Below are positions 53,860 to 63,637 of a stretch of DNA of 64,000 bases, piece by piece. Where the stretch lies: NCBI GenBank assembly GCA_047974405.1, contig JBKECI010000063.1:7638-71637 (forward strand), read 5' to 3'. The notes under the pieces are model-generated. The model was not told where the DNA came from and ran no database searches. It saw only the letters and a program-made list of their open reading frames with translations. Both the position numbers and the translations under genes were made by a program. How positions within the stretch are numbered: position 1 is the first letter of the stretch; each line of letters starts with the position of its first letter. Origin of the DNA: UPXZ01 sp047974405. GTDB lineage: Bacteria; Bacteroidota; Bacteroidia; Bacteroidales; Paludibacteraceae.

Positions 53860-56739
53860 ATGCTCCCTTTTCTTTACCGTATAGCGCAGGCTTTTTACGC
53901 CAAATATCCACATAATATCTCAGACTTTACATTTGTTTTCCCCAATCGGAGAGCCGGCCTTTTTTTTCGGAAATATTTGATGGAGTTTATTGACAAACCG
54001 ATATTTTCACCCGATATTTCGACCATTAACGATATTTTTTTAGGAGCTACCAATTGGCGAGAGGCAGATAGAATTAATCTTTTGTTTAGACTGTACCGAA
54101 TTTTTGGCAAAATAAGCAAACGTACAGAAACCTTTGACACATTTGCCGGATGGGGCGAAATGTTGTTGAATGATTTTGACGATGTGGATAAATATTTGGT
54201 GGATGTTGAACAAATTTTTACCAATGTAACCAAACTCAAAGAGATAGACAACCTTTTCAACCCGTTTTCCGAAAAACAAGTAAAAGCTTTGCAGCAATTT
54301 TGGGAGCATTTTATTCCGGTAGCCGAAGGCAAAACACAAGAAGATTTTATCTCTGTTTGGCGCGTATTACTTCCTGTTTACAAGCAGTTTAGAAAAGAAC
54401 TTCTAAGTGAAGGATTGGCTACCGAAGCAATGATTTTTCGTTCGGTTGCCGAACGACTTAGGAGTAATAATCCGCCAGAATTATTTGCCGGTAAAAAATA
54501 TGTTTTCATCGGCTTCAATGCATTAAATCCTTGTGAAGACATACTTTTTGAATGGCTGAAAAAAAACACTCAAGCCGATTTTTATTGGGATTTTGAGTCG
54601 GAGGAGATAAGGGATGAAGAAAATCTCTCATCGGAATTTATAAAAAGAAATAGCAAAAAGTACAAATCGGAAATTTCGATAACTCCATCGTATGTTGTAA
54701 CTGGCAATAAAAAGTTTGAATTGTTTTCTGTCCCCTCGGCGGCAGGTCAAGCCAAAGAAACTTGCCGCCTGCTTGACAAACTTTACCCTGCCGCATCACA
54801 GAATCGACATTGGATGGAAACAGCCATTGTACTACCCGACGAAAATCTCTTGCTCCCTATGCTCCATTCGATCCCGCCTCAGATAGAAAAAATAAATGTT
54901 ACGATGGGTTTTCCTCTCAAAACAACCCCCATATCGGGATTTTTGGAGCATTTGTTCGATTTGCAAAAAAGGACACGTAAAACATCCAACGGCGTTTTGT
55001 TTTATTTTCAGACAGTACAGAATATTCTACACCACTCTTATGTACAATTGCTTTGTAAAGAGGAGACAGAGACTATTTCTGAGAAAATAATTTCGGAGAA
55101 TAAAATATTTGTTGAAAGCGAAATGTTTGACAAAAACTCTCTGTTGAGCTTGATTTTTACGCCGTGTCTCCATTCTGCTAACTTTGTTGAATATCTTAAT
55201 GCGGTATTGAAAAGATTGTACGTTGATATTAGCGAAGTATCAGCGGTAAGCAGTTCACATCGTTTAGAGTGCGATTTCTTGTATCAGTATTATCTTATAC
55301 TCAATCGGCTGAACGATGCGATGAGAACCGAATCAGATCCGATAGAAATATCTTTGGATACGATAATACGAATAGTGCGCCAAACCATTTTGGGGATTTC
55401 AATTCCATTTGAAGGGGAGCCGCTTGAAGGATTGCAAATAATGGGAGCGCTCGAAACTCGATGTTTAGATTTTAAAAATTTAATAATTTGTTCGTTTAAC
55501 GAAAATATTTTCCCAAAACGAAATTTCCCCAATAGTTTTATCCCCTATCATTTGCGAAAAGCCTTTGAATTATCTACCTCCGAGAATCAGGATGCAACGT
55601 GGGCTTACAATTTTTATAGACTATTGCAGCGCGCCGAGCGAGTTTTCTTTCTGTACGATTCGCGAACCGAAAACGGACAGACCGGCGAAGTGAGCCGTTT
55701 TGTACACCAACTCCAATATCACTATGGCGTACATTTTGATGTAAAAAATACAGCATACGATGTTCGCTTTACCGAGGCAACGTCCATTGTAGTACCCAAA
55801 ACCGATAAAGTGATGGAGCGGCTGCAACATTTTGTATCGGGTAATGTTCATTCAAAATCACTATCTGCCAGCACATTGAATAGTTATATTGACTGTCCGT
55901 TAAAATTTTATTTTTCAAAAATAGAAGGATTGGAAGAGATTGAAGAGGTAACGGAAAATGTAGAGGCAAGTATGTTTGGGACACTTTTGCACAAAGTAAT
56001 GCAAGATATTTACGAACCTTATGAAAATAAAACGGTAAACGGAAATGATTTGGATGAAATATCGAAGAACAGAATCTACATCGAAACATTGATACGCAAA
56101 GCTTTTGCCAAAGAGTATTTCAGAAAACAAGATACGGATATAACATTAGAAGGTAATTATTTGTTGGTAGCAAAGGTTATTGAAAAATATGTGCGGCAAA
56201 TTCTGAAGTACGACAAATCCAAAACACCTTTTACCTATCTTGCTTCGGAAAAAACCGAAAGCATAGACATTCCCCTTTTCAATGGTAAATTTTCGGTACA
56301 AATAAAGGGAATTATCGATCGTGCCGAAGAAAAAGAGGGGATTGTACACGTGATAGACTATAAATCGGGTGGGGGAGATTTAAACTTCAAAGGCTTAGAC
56401 GAAGTGTTTGAACATGATAATGACAAACGTCCCAAATACGTACTACAAACTTTCTTATATAGCCTTTTATTCAAAAAACAAACTGATGACAGGGTTATTG
56501 TACCTCAAATTTATTATGTGAGAAATGTTTTCAAAGACAAATTTGATACAGATATAATCCAAAAACCGGAACGCAATGTGGCGTTGCGAGTAGAAAATTT
56601 TGCCAACTACGAAACAGACTTTACCGAAATGCTGACAACTTTGATTGAGGAAATATACAACCCCGAAAACCCTTTTTATCAATGTAAAAGCGTTAAACCT
56701 TGCGAATACTGCTCTTTCAAAATCATTTGCAGAAGATAG
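53860..56739 (+). CDS. addB: AddB-like PD-(D/E)XK nuclease with Fe-S cluster motif
   Basis: 959 aa. N-terminal inactivated helicase-like region (FVFPNRRAGLFFRKYL, then the middle ETRCLDFKNLIICSFNENIFP). The C-terminal nuclease has Asp820 (IIDRAEE), Asp833 and Lys835 (VIDYKSGG). Four Cys, Cys679 (YIDCPLKFYF) and Cys948/951/957 (CEYCSFKIIC), fit the AddB iron-sulfur staple C...CxxCxxxxxC. It should pair with AddA, whose gene is at 24421-27693, to process double-strand breaks. Single gene here, followed by the CYTH gene after 75 bp. Confidence 0.88.
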   Translation: MLPFLYRIAQAFYAKYPHNISDFTFVFPNRRAGLFFRKYLMEFIDKPIFSPDISTINDIFLGATNWREADRINLLFRLYRIFGKISKRTETFDTFAGWGEMLLNDFDDVDKYLVDVEQIFTNVTKLKEIDNLFNPFSEKQVKALQQFWEHFIPVAEGKTQEDFISVWRVLLPVYKQFRKELLSEGLATEAMIFRSVAERLRSNNPPELFAGKKYVFIGFNALNPCEDILFEWLKKNTQADFYWDFESEEIRDEENLSSEFIKRNSKKYKSEISITPSYVVTGNKKFELFSVPSAAGQAKETCRLLDKLYPAASQNRHWMETAIVLPDENLLLPMLHSIPPQIEKINVTMGFPLKTTPISGFLEHLFDLQKRTRKTSNGVLFYFQTVQNILHHSYVQLLCKEETETISEKIISENKIFVESEMFDKNSLLSLIFTPCLHSANFVEYLNAVLKRLYVDISEVSAVSSSHRLECDFLYQYYLILNRLNDAMRTESDPIEISLDTIIRIVRQTILGISIPFEGEPLEGLQIMGALETRCLDFKNLIICSFNENIFPKRNFPNSFIPYHLRKAFELSTSENQDATWAYNFYRLLQRAERVFFLYDSRTENGQTGEVSRFVHQLQYHYGVHFDVKNTAYDVRFTEATSIVVPKTDKVMERLQHFVSGNVHSKSLSASTLNSYIDCPLKFYFSKIEGLEEIEEVTENVEASMFGTLLHKVMQDIYEPYENKTVNGNDLDEISKNRIYIETLIRKAFAKEYFRKQDTDITLEGNYLLVAKVIEKYVRQILKYDKSKTPFTYLASEKTESIDIPLFNGKFSVQIKGIIDRAEEKEGIVHVIDYKSGGGDLNFKGLDEVFEHDNDKRPKYVLQTFLYSLLFKKQTDDRVIVPQIYYVRNVFKDKFDTDIIQKPERNVALRVENFANYETDFTEMLTTLIEEIYNPENPFYQCKSVKPCEYCSFKIICRR

Positions 56740-56814
56740 TAATGCAAAAAAGTGAGAAAGGAATATTTGTTTGTATAGCAGTTTCTTTACTTTATTTTTT
56801 AAAAACATGTTTTT

Positions 56815-57324
56815 ATGACAAAAACTACAGGTAACATCGAAATAGAACGAAAATTTTTATTAAACGGAGATTTTAGGCCGTTTGTAACCAGAAGTTATCG
56901 CATTGTACAAGGATATTTGGTGGCACAGATTGACTGTACGGTACGAATCCGCATAAAAAGTAACAAAGGTTACATTACCGTAAAGGGCCCGGCAAACGAA
57001 AAGGGTTTCAGTCGATTCGAGTGGGAAAAAGAGATAGGGGTAGAAGATGCCCGGCAATTGCTACAGCTCTGTAAAGAAGATGTTATAGACAAAACCCGAC
57101 ACGAGGTAATTTTTGGTAACAAAACTTTTGAAGTGGACGAGTTTCACGCCAACAACGAAGGATTGTTTATCGTAGAACTCGAACTGCAAAGCGAAGACGA
57201 CCCGTTTGATACCCCCAGCTGGTTGGGCAAAGAAATAACTGGCGACCGTCGGTTTTACAATGCCTATCTTTTTGAGCATCCTTATCAGACTTGGGAAGCG
57301 GACAAGTGTCGAGCAATTGAATAA
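56815..57324 (+). CDS. CYTH-domain protein
   Basis: 169 aa. Seen: the signature ExExK as IEIERKFLL at residues 7-14, alternating charged strands (VRIRIKSNKGYITVKGP, FSRFEWEKEI) and the C-terminal EIGDRRFYNA-like part (TGDRRFYNAYLF). CYTH enzymes hydrolyse triphosphates, including inorganic tripolyphosphate, or make cAMP in one branch; the triphosphatase role is more likely for this short single-domain form. It converges with pcrA/uvrD at only 18 bp. Confidence 0.87.
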   Translation: MTKTTGNIEIERKFLLNGDFRPFVTRSYRIVQGYLVAQIDCTVRIRIKSNKGYITVKGPANEKGFSRFEWEKEIGVEDARQLLQLCKEDVIDKTRHEVIFGNKTFEVDEFHANNEGLFIVELELQSEDDPFDTPSWLGKEITGDRRFYNAYLFEHPYQTWEADKCRAIE

Positions 57325-57342
57325 ATACAGTTTGTGTTAAGA

Positions 57343-59652
57343 CTATTTTAATACCTCCAACTTGGCAAATTTAAGCAACAGCGACTTTATTCCCTTTTCT
57401 CCAAAGTCAATTGCTGCACGCTCGTTCCCTTCCACTATAGAAGTTTCTACCACTTTGCCAATACCGAAAAGTTGATGTTTGACATAACAACCCAGTGGCA
57501 AATTCGGCATTTTGGTGGGCTGTGAACTGCCCGAACTTATTTTATTGAGCGTTCGCTGCTGGGAGGGTGGTGGTGCAAACTCTTTTCGGACAGGACGATG
57601 TTCTTGTTCAAACAAATTTCTTTTCAAAGAAACAGGGGTATCCCAATTTTGTCGCGCGCGTGGAGAGGGTAAATGTTCATTACTTTGTTTAATGTAGCGG
57701 CTGTCGATATCTTTTAAGAATCTGCTTGGATTCGAAAAGTTTGTTTGTCCGTTGCGGAAACGGGATTTTGCGTAACTTATGTAGCAATGTTGCTCAGCTC
57801 GTGTAATGGCGACATAAAATAGCCGCCGCTCTTCTTCCAATTCGCGCGGAGTCTCCACGAACGACGATGGAAACAGTTCTTCCTCCATTCCAACGATAAA
57901 TACGGTATTGTATTCCAATCCTTTGGCTGCATGGACAGTCATCAAAGTAACCCTCTCTTCTTGGTCGTTTTTATCGGTATCCTGGTCGGTAAGCAACGAA
58001 ACTTCCGAGAGAAAATCTATCAGACTTACAAATTCAACCTCTTCTTGCATTTTATTTCCCACAAATTCATATACTGCTTTCAACAACTCCTGAATATTGT
58101 CTATTTTGCTCAAGTTTTCGACACTTCTGTCGTACTGATTATCAATTATTTTACTTGATTTTACTATACTTTCTGCCAATTCATAGGCGTTTAATTCATT
58201 TATCTGATTGTTGAAATTTTGTATCAAATTTCTGAAATCGGTCAGTTTTTTGGCAGTTCCGGCATTTACGGGAAGATTGTATCCCAATATATCTGAAAGA
58301 ACTTTCCAAGGAGTAACGTTATTTAGGCGAGCAGTTTCAAATAATTTGTCGAGCGTTGTGTTGCCTATGCCACGAGTAGGGTAGTTGATGATACGTTTGA
58401 GTGCCTCTTCGTCATTGGGATTGATAATCAGACGGAAATAAGCCGTAACGTCTTTTATCTCTTTACGCTGATAAAATGAAAGTCCACCGTAAATCCTGTA
58501 GGGGATGGCTTGCTTACGTAGCGATTCTTCCATTACTCTCGATTGTGAATTGGTGCGGTAAAGTATGGCAAAATCTTCGTACGACAGATTTTCGGTTTTG
58601 CGTAAACTCAAAATTTGATTTGTTACCCAAAAAGCTTCTTCAAAGTCGGTCATTACCCCCGCAACCTCAATTTTTTTTCCCTCGTTGTTTTCCGAGAATA
58701 CTTTTTTCTTTATCTGTTCCGAGTTTTTTTCAATCAAACTGTTGGCTGCATTGACAATATTTTGCGTAGAGCGATAGTTTCTTTCCAATTTAAAAACTTG
58801 AGCATTTTTATAGGTGTTTTGAAAACTCAGAATATTATCAATATTAGCTCCCCTAAACGAATAAATACTTTGTGCGTCGTCTCCCACTACACATACTCGC
58901 CCATGAAGTTCGCTCATTTTTTTTATTATCAGGTATTGCGAAAAATTGGTGTCTTGGTATTCATCCACCAAAATAAATGAAAATATCTGCTGATATTTGT
59001 GTAGTATTTCGGGATATTGACCAAATAAAATATTGGTTTGGAGCAGCAAATCATCAAAATCCATTGCGTCTGCCTGCTTGCATCGAGCTGTGTATATGGC
59101 ATAAATTTCTTTCAAACGAGGGACTCGGGATTGGGAGTCGTATTTTTGATAGTCAATATTATTGTAGTATGCCTGAGGGGTAATCAATTGGTTTTTTGCT
59201 TGGGAAATGCGTTGATAAATATAACTTGATTTGTAAATTTTTTCATCCAAACCAAGCTCTTTGACAATGAACTTTATCAAACTTTTGGTATCGGAAGTAT
59301 CATAAATCGTAAAGTTTTTTGTAAATCCGAGATGATCGGCTTCTACACGTAAAATTCGAGAAAACACAGAGTGAAAAGTCCCCATCCACAAATGCTTCGA
59401 CAATTGATAACCCACCAACTCTCCTATACGGTTTTTCATTTCCCGGGCAGCCTTGTTGGTAAACGTAAGCGCCAAAATAGACGCAGGAGGAACACCCTGC
59501 GAAAGGAGATAAGCAATTTTATAGGTTAATACGCGAGTTTTACCGGAGCCGGCACCGGCAATTACCAACGAAGCGCCGTCTATATACTTTACCGCATTCA
59601 ACTGGTTCTTGTTCAGATTATTAAGAAAATCTATCCCGATAGTTTTATTCAT
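57343..59652 (-). CDS. pcrA: UvrD/PcrA-type DNA helicase
   Basis: 769 aa. Seen: Walker A AGAGSGKTRVL at residues 33-43, FTNKAAREMKNRI, WMGTFHSVFSRILR, Walker B FILVDEYQDTNFSQ, GDDAQSIYSFRGA, LERNYRSTQ, VTLMTVHAAKGLEY, and the C-terminal tudor-like domain (GCYVKHQLFGIGKV). It is a 3'-5' SF1A helicase of nucleotide excision and mismatch repair and of conflict resolution. Promoter at 59678-59709. Confidence 0.94.
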   Translation of the reverse strand: MNKTIGIDFLNNLNKNQLNAVKYIDGASLVIAGAGSGKTRVLTYKIAYLLSQGVPPASILALTFTNKAAREMKNRIGELVGYQLSKHLWMGTFHSVFSRILRVEADHLGFTKNFTIYDTSDTKSLIKFIVKELGLDEKIYKSSYIYQRISQAKNQLITPQAYYNNIDYQKYDSQSRVPRLKEIYAIYTARCKQADAMDFDDLLLQTNILFGQYPEILHKYQQIFSFILVDEYQDTNFSQYLIIKKMSELHGRVCVVGDDAQSIYSFRGANIDNILSFQNTYKNAQVFKLERNYRSTQNIVNAANSLIEKNSEQIKKKVFSENNEGKKIEVAGVMTDFEEAFWVTNQILSLRKTENLSYEDFAILYRTNSQSRVMEESLRKQAIPYRIYGGLSFYQRKEIKDVTAYFRLIINPNDEEALKRIINYPTRGIGNTTLDKLFETARLNNVTPWKVLSDILGYNLPVNAGTAKKLTDFRNLIQNFNNQINELNAYELAESIVKSSKIIDNQYDRSVENLSKIDNIQELLKAVYEFVGNKMQEEVEFVSLIDFLSEVSLLTDQDTDKNDQEERVTLMTVHAAKGLEYNTVFIVGMEEELFPSSFVETPRELEEERRLFYVAITRAEQHCYISYAKSRFRNGQTNFSNPSRFLKDIDSRYIKQSNEHLPSPRARQNWDTPVSLKRNLFEQEHRPVRKEFAPPPSQQRTLNKISSGSSQPTKMPNLPLGCYVKHQLFGIGKVVETSIVEGNERAAIDFGEKGIKSLLLKFAKLEVLK

Positions 59653-59677
59653 AGGTGGTTGGATGATTACAGACAGA

Positions 59678-59709
59678 CAAAGTTACAAATTTTGTCGTAA
59701 TATGATAAA
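59678..59709 (-). promoter_or_regulatory. Promoter of pcrA/uvrD
   Basis: On the minus strand TTTA (59709-59706), a 20-nt spacer and TAACTTTG (59685-59678): Bacteroidota pattern with one -33 mismatch. Leader about 19 nt. Confidence 0.55.
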
Positions 59710-59725
59710 AATAGTTTTCAACAAT

Positions 59726-59756
59726 CTTGCTAAGTGCGATTAAATGCTTAGCTTTG
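59726..59756 (+). promoter_or_regulatory. Promoter of the PlsC-like gene
   Basis: CTTG (59726-59729), a 19-nt spacer and TAGCTTTG (59749-59756). This places the transcript start near 59763, downstream of the ATG at 59744, and so argues for a later start codon. Confidence 0.55.
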
Positions 59757-59851
59757 CAACTTGTAGTGGGAATCGGAACAGGGTTATTAAAAACTTAGTG
59801 ATAGCCCGAACAAAGACTCGCGAAATTGAAAATAGAGAATACAACGCATCA

Positions 59852-60439
59852 ATGATAATACAAAAAGCAAGTCGTTTTTTTTTGAAAATATTCAGATGGA
59901 AAATAGTATTGAATGTTACCGTACCAACAAAAAGTGTAATATGTGTTGCTCCCCATTCCAGTAATTGGGATTTCGTAATCGGGAAACTATATGCTTGGAG
60001 CATGGGAATCAACGCCGGTTTTTTAATGAAAAAATCGTGGTTTTTTTTCCCTTTGGGTACAATTTTCAGGGCAATGGGCGGTATTCCCATCAACCGATCG
60101 AAAAAGGGTTCGATGGTGCAGCAAATGATAGATGAATTTGACCGGCAGAAAATAATGCACCTAGCTATCACGCCCGAAGGGACAAGAAAACTTGCCGACA
60201 CTTGGAAACTTGGCTTTTATCACATCGCGGCAGGGGCAAAGGTTCCGATACTCTTATCGTACATAGACTATAAACAAAAGGAAATGGGAATCCACGATGT
60301 ATTTTATACTTCCGGTAATGAAACGGAAGATTTACAATATATTTTTAACTTCTATAAAAAGAACGGAATTGCAAAATATCCCGAAAGATTTGCTATACCC
60401 GATATAAACGAACAAACTTTAGCAAAAGAACACAGATGA
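59852..60439 (+). CDS. PlsC-like acyltransferase
   Basis: 195 aa from the ATG at 59852, chosen because the promoter lies downstream of the frame's first ATG (59744). Seen: the acyltransferase motif HX4D as APHSSNWDFVIG, GGIPINRS and the TPEGTRK motif. Family members transfer acyl groups to lysophospholipids or glycerol-3-phosphate derivatives at the inner membrane; the acceptor is unknown. Its stop overlaps the next start by 4 bp (ATGA). Confidence 0.83.
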   Translation: MIIQKASRFFLKIFRWKIVLNVTVPTKSVICVAPHSSNWDFVIGKLYAWSMGINAGFLMKKSWFFFPLGTIFRAMGGIPINRSKKGSMVQQMIDEFDRQKIMHLAITPEGTRKLADTWKLGFYHIAAGAKVPILLSYIDYKQKEMGIHDVFYTSGNETEDLQYIFNFYKKNGIAKYPERFAIPDINEQTLAKEHR

Positions 60440-61206
60440 AAATTTCAATTGTTCAGACCGATATCATTTGGGCAGATAAAAAAGCCAATCTTCGTCGTAT
60501 TGAAGAAAAATTACTTACCCTCTCAGGGACAACCGACTTGGCAGTACTCCCCGAAATGTTTACCACCGGATTTTGTACAAACAGAATGGACTTGGCAGAA
60601 ACGATGGAAGAAGAAACAGTTCAAAAACTTATCAGCTGGGCTAAAGGGTATAATATGGCAATCGCGGGAAGTTTTATAGCGAAAGAAAACAAATGCGTTT
60701 ATAACCGTGCTTTTTTTGTATTCCCGTCGGGTAAGATTGAAACTGCCGATAAGCGCCATTTGTTTTCGGTAGGTGGTGAAGACCAACATTTTCATTCGGG
60801 GAATAAAAAACTTATTATAAACTACAAAGAGTTCAATATCTGCGTATTGGTTTGTTACGATGTCCGTTTTCCTGTTTGGAGTCGCAATGTGGGTAACGAA
60901 TACGATATGTTGATATATACGGCCAATTTTCCGAGTGCCAGAATACATGCTTGGGATACCCTGTTGGTGGCAAGAGCCATCGAAAACCAAGCGTACGTGT
61001 GCGGTGTAAACAGGGTGGGAGAGGACGGAATAAAGACTGCCTATTCGGGACACTCTGTATTGCTGGACTATCGGGGAGAAACGATATTAAAATTTGATGA
61101 CAATGTGCAAGGGACAAAAACAGCCGAACTTACCATACCTACTCTCAAAAAGTTTCGCGACAGATATGCTTTTTGGAAAGATGCGGATAGGTTTGAAATA
61201 GTTTGA
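60436..61206 (+). CDS. Nitrilase-family amidase, omega-amidase (YafV)-like
   Basis: 256 aa. The CN-hydrolase triad is visible: Glu in LPEMFTTGF, Lys in ADKRHLFSVGGE and Cys in VCYDVRFPVW. The motif MFTTGF and the VCYDVRFP context are typical of omega-amidases that hydrolyse alpha-ketoglutaramate or alpha-ketosuccinamate. It is translationally coupled to the acyltransferase gene, but no functional link is evident. Confidence 0.87.
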   Translation: MKISIVQTDIIWADKKANLRRIEEKLLTLSGTTDLAVLPEMFTTGFCTNRMDLAETMEEETVQKLISWAKGYNMAIAGSFIAKENKCVYNRAFFVFPSGKIETADKRHLFSVGGEDQHFHSGNKKLIINYKEFNICVLVCYDVRFPVWSRNVGNEYDMLIYTANFPSARIHAWDTLLVARAIENQAYVCGVNRVGEDGIKTAYSGHSVLLDYRGETILKFDDNVQGTKTAELTIPTLKKFRDRYAFWKDADRFEIV

Positions 61207-61260
61207 CCGTCTGTGTTTTCAACGCGCTTACTTATCTTCTCTAAAAAATTATTCTCCCCC

Positions 61261-62496
61261 TCATATTTTCCTGACAGCTAATGTCTTTCCGTTTTTTAAA
61301 ATACTAACTATTTGTATGCTTTTTGCCTCCATTTTTTTTGTAAAAGGCAGCGAAACATTGGTATAATAATTTATTATTTCTCCTTTCAAAGAATAAATAC
61401 AGATATCTACGCTGCTCATTTTTCCATTGGGGTATTGGATGGTAAGGCAATTGTGAACAAACGAAATATCAATCTCGCCATCGTTTACGATATAGTTGGC
61501 AATCCCCGATTTCAATATGTTTTCGCCCGGAGAATTGAAAGAGGTAAACCACCGCAGGCAGTCCAAACTTTCGGAAGAAGAAGAGGTGTCTCGGCAAAAC
61601 CAGGCGCTTACCAAGGCGTTGTCCGAAAACTTAGGAGTAAGCGCGAATCCTTCCACATTTGTATTCCCCGAAGAGGGGTTGGGAACATAATATTCTACAA
61701 CGGTATTTAACTTATATTTTTCTCCTACTAAGGATGCGGTTAAATTACTAACCTCAAGGTAGTTTGAACCCGTATTATGAAGAATGTACATCAATCCCGT
61801 ACTGGGGTCAAAAGAGAGGTCGCAACTCTCGTTGCGGTTTGTCTGATATTTCCCTACAAAAATCATATCGTTTGAGACGTTGGGATTTACGTCAAAAACC
61901 CAAACATATCCTTCATCCTGATGAGCGATAAAAATCAAGCCGTTCATCCCCTTTACCGATTGATAAGGAAGTCCGGTAGCAGCACTCACAAAGCCAGCTT
62001 GATGCAAATACCAATCGGGGACAAATACAATCCCTTCTGGTCCTTTGTTTCCCGTATCGGTCATTGGTGAGGGAGATGCCAATAGATTCCAAGTGTTGGA
62101 AAGAGTCGCTTTTGCATAGTTTGCAGAGAGTGAATATTTCCGTATTTCATAATCAGACTCGTCGATGGTATATATTTCGTTGCTGCCGTTTTCTACCTGC
62201 ATAATTCCTTCCGGGGCTCCCAAGTCGCTTATTTTGGACATTAGCGAAAATGTATTTAACACGTTGTTATAATTAAAAATCAGTAGTTTGCCATTGTCGC
62301 ATACTGCGTAAAGTTGTTTTTTGCTGTCGTTCCAATATAGCCCGCTTACTTCGTAAGTCTTATCGGGTAGTACAGAAGATATGTTGGCAGCTTTGCTCCA
62401 AGTCGCCGCCGGAAAAGCAGATTGGGCAAGCGCATTGGTACAAAGCAGCAGGAGTGCAAACAAAAAGAAAGGATAGTGTAATTTGAGATTTGTCAT
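61261..62496 (-). CDS. Exported SdiA-regulated-type beta-propeller protein
   Basis: 411 aa. Signal peptide at residues 1-24 (LFALLLLCTNALAQ). The body has repeated propeller-like strands: SGLYWNDSKKQLYAVCDNG, APEGIMQVENGS, KGPEGIVFVPDW and SCDLSFDPSTGLMYILHN, resembling SdiA-regulated or esterase-like phytase proteins. The C terminus (SVDICIYSLKGEIINYY) may be a T9SS sorting domain. Function unknown. A TATCTTTG box lies upstream. Confidence 0.75.
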   Translation of the reverse strand: MTNLKLHYPFFLFALLLLCTNALAQSAFPAATWSKAANISSVLPDKTYEVSGLYWNDSKKQLYAVCDNGKLLIFNYNNVLNTFSLMSKISDLGAPEGIMQVENGSNEIYTIDESDYEIRKYSLSANYAKATLSNTWNLLASPSPMTDTGNKGPEGIVFVPDWYLHQAGFVSAATGLPYQSVKGMNGLIFIAHQDEGYVWVFDVNPNVSNDMIFVGKYQTNRNESCDLSFDPSTGLMYILHNTGSNYLEVSNLTASLVGEKYKLNTVVEYYVPNPSSGNTNVEGFALTPKFSDNALVSAWFCRDTSSSSESLDCLRWFTSFNSPGENILKSGIANYIVNDGEIDISFVHNCLTIQYPNGKMSSVDICIYSLKGEIINYYTNVSLPFTKKMEAKSIQIVSILKNGKTLAVRKI

Positions 62497-62522
62497 TCTT
62501 GTTTTGTCTTAAAAAGTACCTC

Positions 62523-62544
62523 TTTCACAAAAATACTTGTGAAA
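62523..62544. promoter_or_regulatory. Inverted repeat upstream of the propeller gene
   Basis: TTTCACAA (62523-62530) and TTGTGAAA (62537-62544) form a perfect 8-bp inverted repeat with a 6-nt spacer. It overlaps a second TAnnTTTG match (TATTTTTG, 62535-62528 minus), so it could be an operator or a 5' hairpin. Confidence 0.45.
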
Positions 62545-62552
62545 TAACAAAG

Positions 62553-62560
62553 CAAAGATA
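62553..62560 (-). promoter_or_regulatory. Putative -7 box of the propeller gene
   Basis: TATCTTTG on the minus strand; CTTG 18 nt further upstream (62582-62579) is a possible -33 box. Leader about 50 nt. Confidence 0.45.
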
Positions 62561-62854
62561 ACGAAAGATGTTGTTTAACAAGTGATTCAAATATTTTATT
62601 TGTGTATGTCGTTTTATAATGAAGTGTTATAAAACACAATAAATATCTAATAATCCAAGCGTCACATCCAATATTTTACATAGAAAATCGCATTTCGTAA
62701 ACACACCGAACAGCATACTTATCAAATGTCCTTTGCTTTGTAAACTTTTTATGTAGTAATCTGAGTTATACTTGCAGCTGCTGAAATTATTTTAATATTG
62801 ATTAAGCAAATCAGTTGTTCGAAAAAAAGTATGTATTTTTGTTCATAGTAGTTA

Positions 62855-63280
62855 TTATGTTGTCATAAGCACAAAACACAAATAAAGCGTAGCGGATGGA
62901 TATCCGTTTTTGGTCCGTACACTTTTAATATCTAACGCGTCGATAGGAAAGGAGTGTTGAAACAGGCCTTTGATTTCTTTGTGGTAAACATAAGACATTG
63001 TAATAAGAGAGGGCAAAACTAAATCATCTTCGGTAATTATTTCTTCTTTCTCTGAATCATCATCTAGGACAGTAAAATAATCTTTGAAATATTCGTGTAT
63101 TGTTTCTTTATATGGTGCTGTTACGGTAAATCCCAAATCTTTGTTTTCTCTGAATGATTCATCAAAATCAATTGTTGGAACACCATCTATTATTTTCTTG
63201 TAATTAATTCTGCTAGATTCAATGCAATGGCTTATCTCATCTAACAGCATGGTGGAATGAAAATCGTAGTATCTTGCCAT
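62855..63280 (-). CDS. Unrecognised protein
   Basis: 141 aa from the ATG at 63280; the frame opens at 63412, but the extra 44 residues are a hydrophobic run (FHYRTHFFIFFPKIQ) that does not look like a protein start. The body is soluble, with YYDFHSTMLLDEISHCIESS, DDDSEKEEIITEDDLVLPS and a C-terminal TLYLCFVLMTT. I do not recognise a family. It could be the remnant of a longer gene. Confidence 0.5.
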   Translation of the reverse strand: MARYYDFHSTMLLDEISHCIESSRINYKKIIDGVPTIDFDESFRENKDLGFTVTAPYKETIHEYFKDYFTVLDDDSEKEEIITEDDLVLPSLITMSYVYHKEIKGLFQHSFPIDALDIKSVRTKNGYPSATLYLCFVLMTT

Positions 63281-63637
63281 AAGTGGCTCTGTCAATTGCA
63301 GATGTTCTGATTTGATAAAGATATTCAGTATAATTATTTGGATTTTAGGAAAAAATATGAAAAAATGTGTCCGATAATGAAATCCAACTTGTTGGATAAG
63401 GATAAATACCATAACATGGGTAAAATTACTCTACCTCAAGCATATAGATAAAAAAGCTACCGAATCCAACAATCAATATATATACATTGATAGTCAAATA
63501 GTTATGTGAAATATATAGCGGGATATTGAATATAAAGAGAGGATTTTTTTATCTTTTGAGAAAACACAGTCTCTTTTTTGGATTTCTACTACAATATTTG
63601 CAAGAGTAGAGAGCATAAAATTGTAAAAAAAGAGAAA

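Larger units (their letters stand above)
62497..62854. other. 358-bp intergenic region
   Basis: It holds the likely -7 box of the propeller gene (62553-62560, minus) and an 8-bp inverted repeat (62523-62544). A small GTGTT/AACAC hairpin lies near 62626. No gene or ncRNA recognised. Confidence 0.45.

Noticed and set aside
53774..53911. 46-codon ORF (ATG 53774) upstream of the addB-like gene
   Set aside because: It overlaps the addB start in another frame, has no repeated codons or hairpins as a leader peptide would, and no family.
59744..59851. Extended start of the PlsC-like protein
   Set aside because: A promoter with good boxes ends at 59756, so the transcript starts after this ATG.
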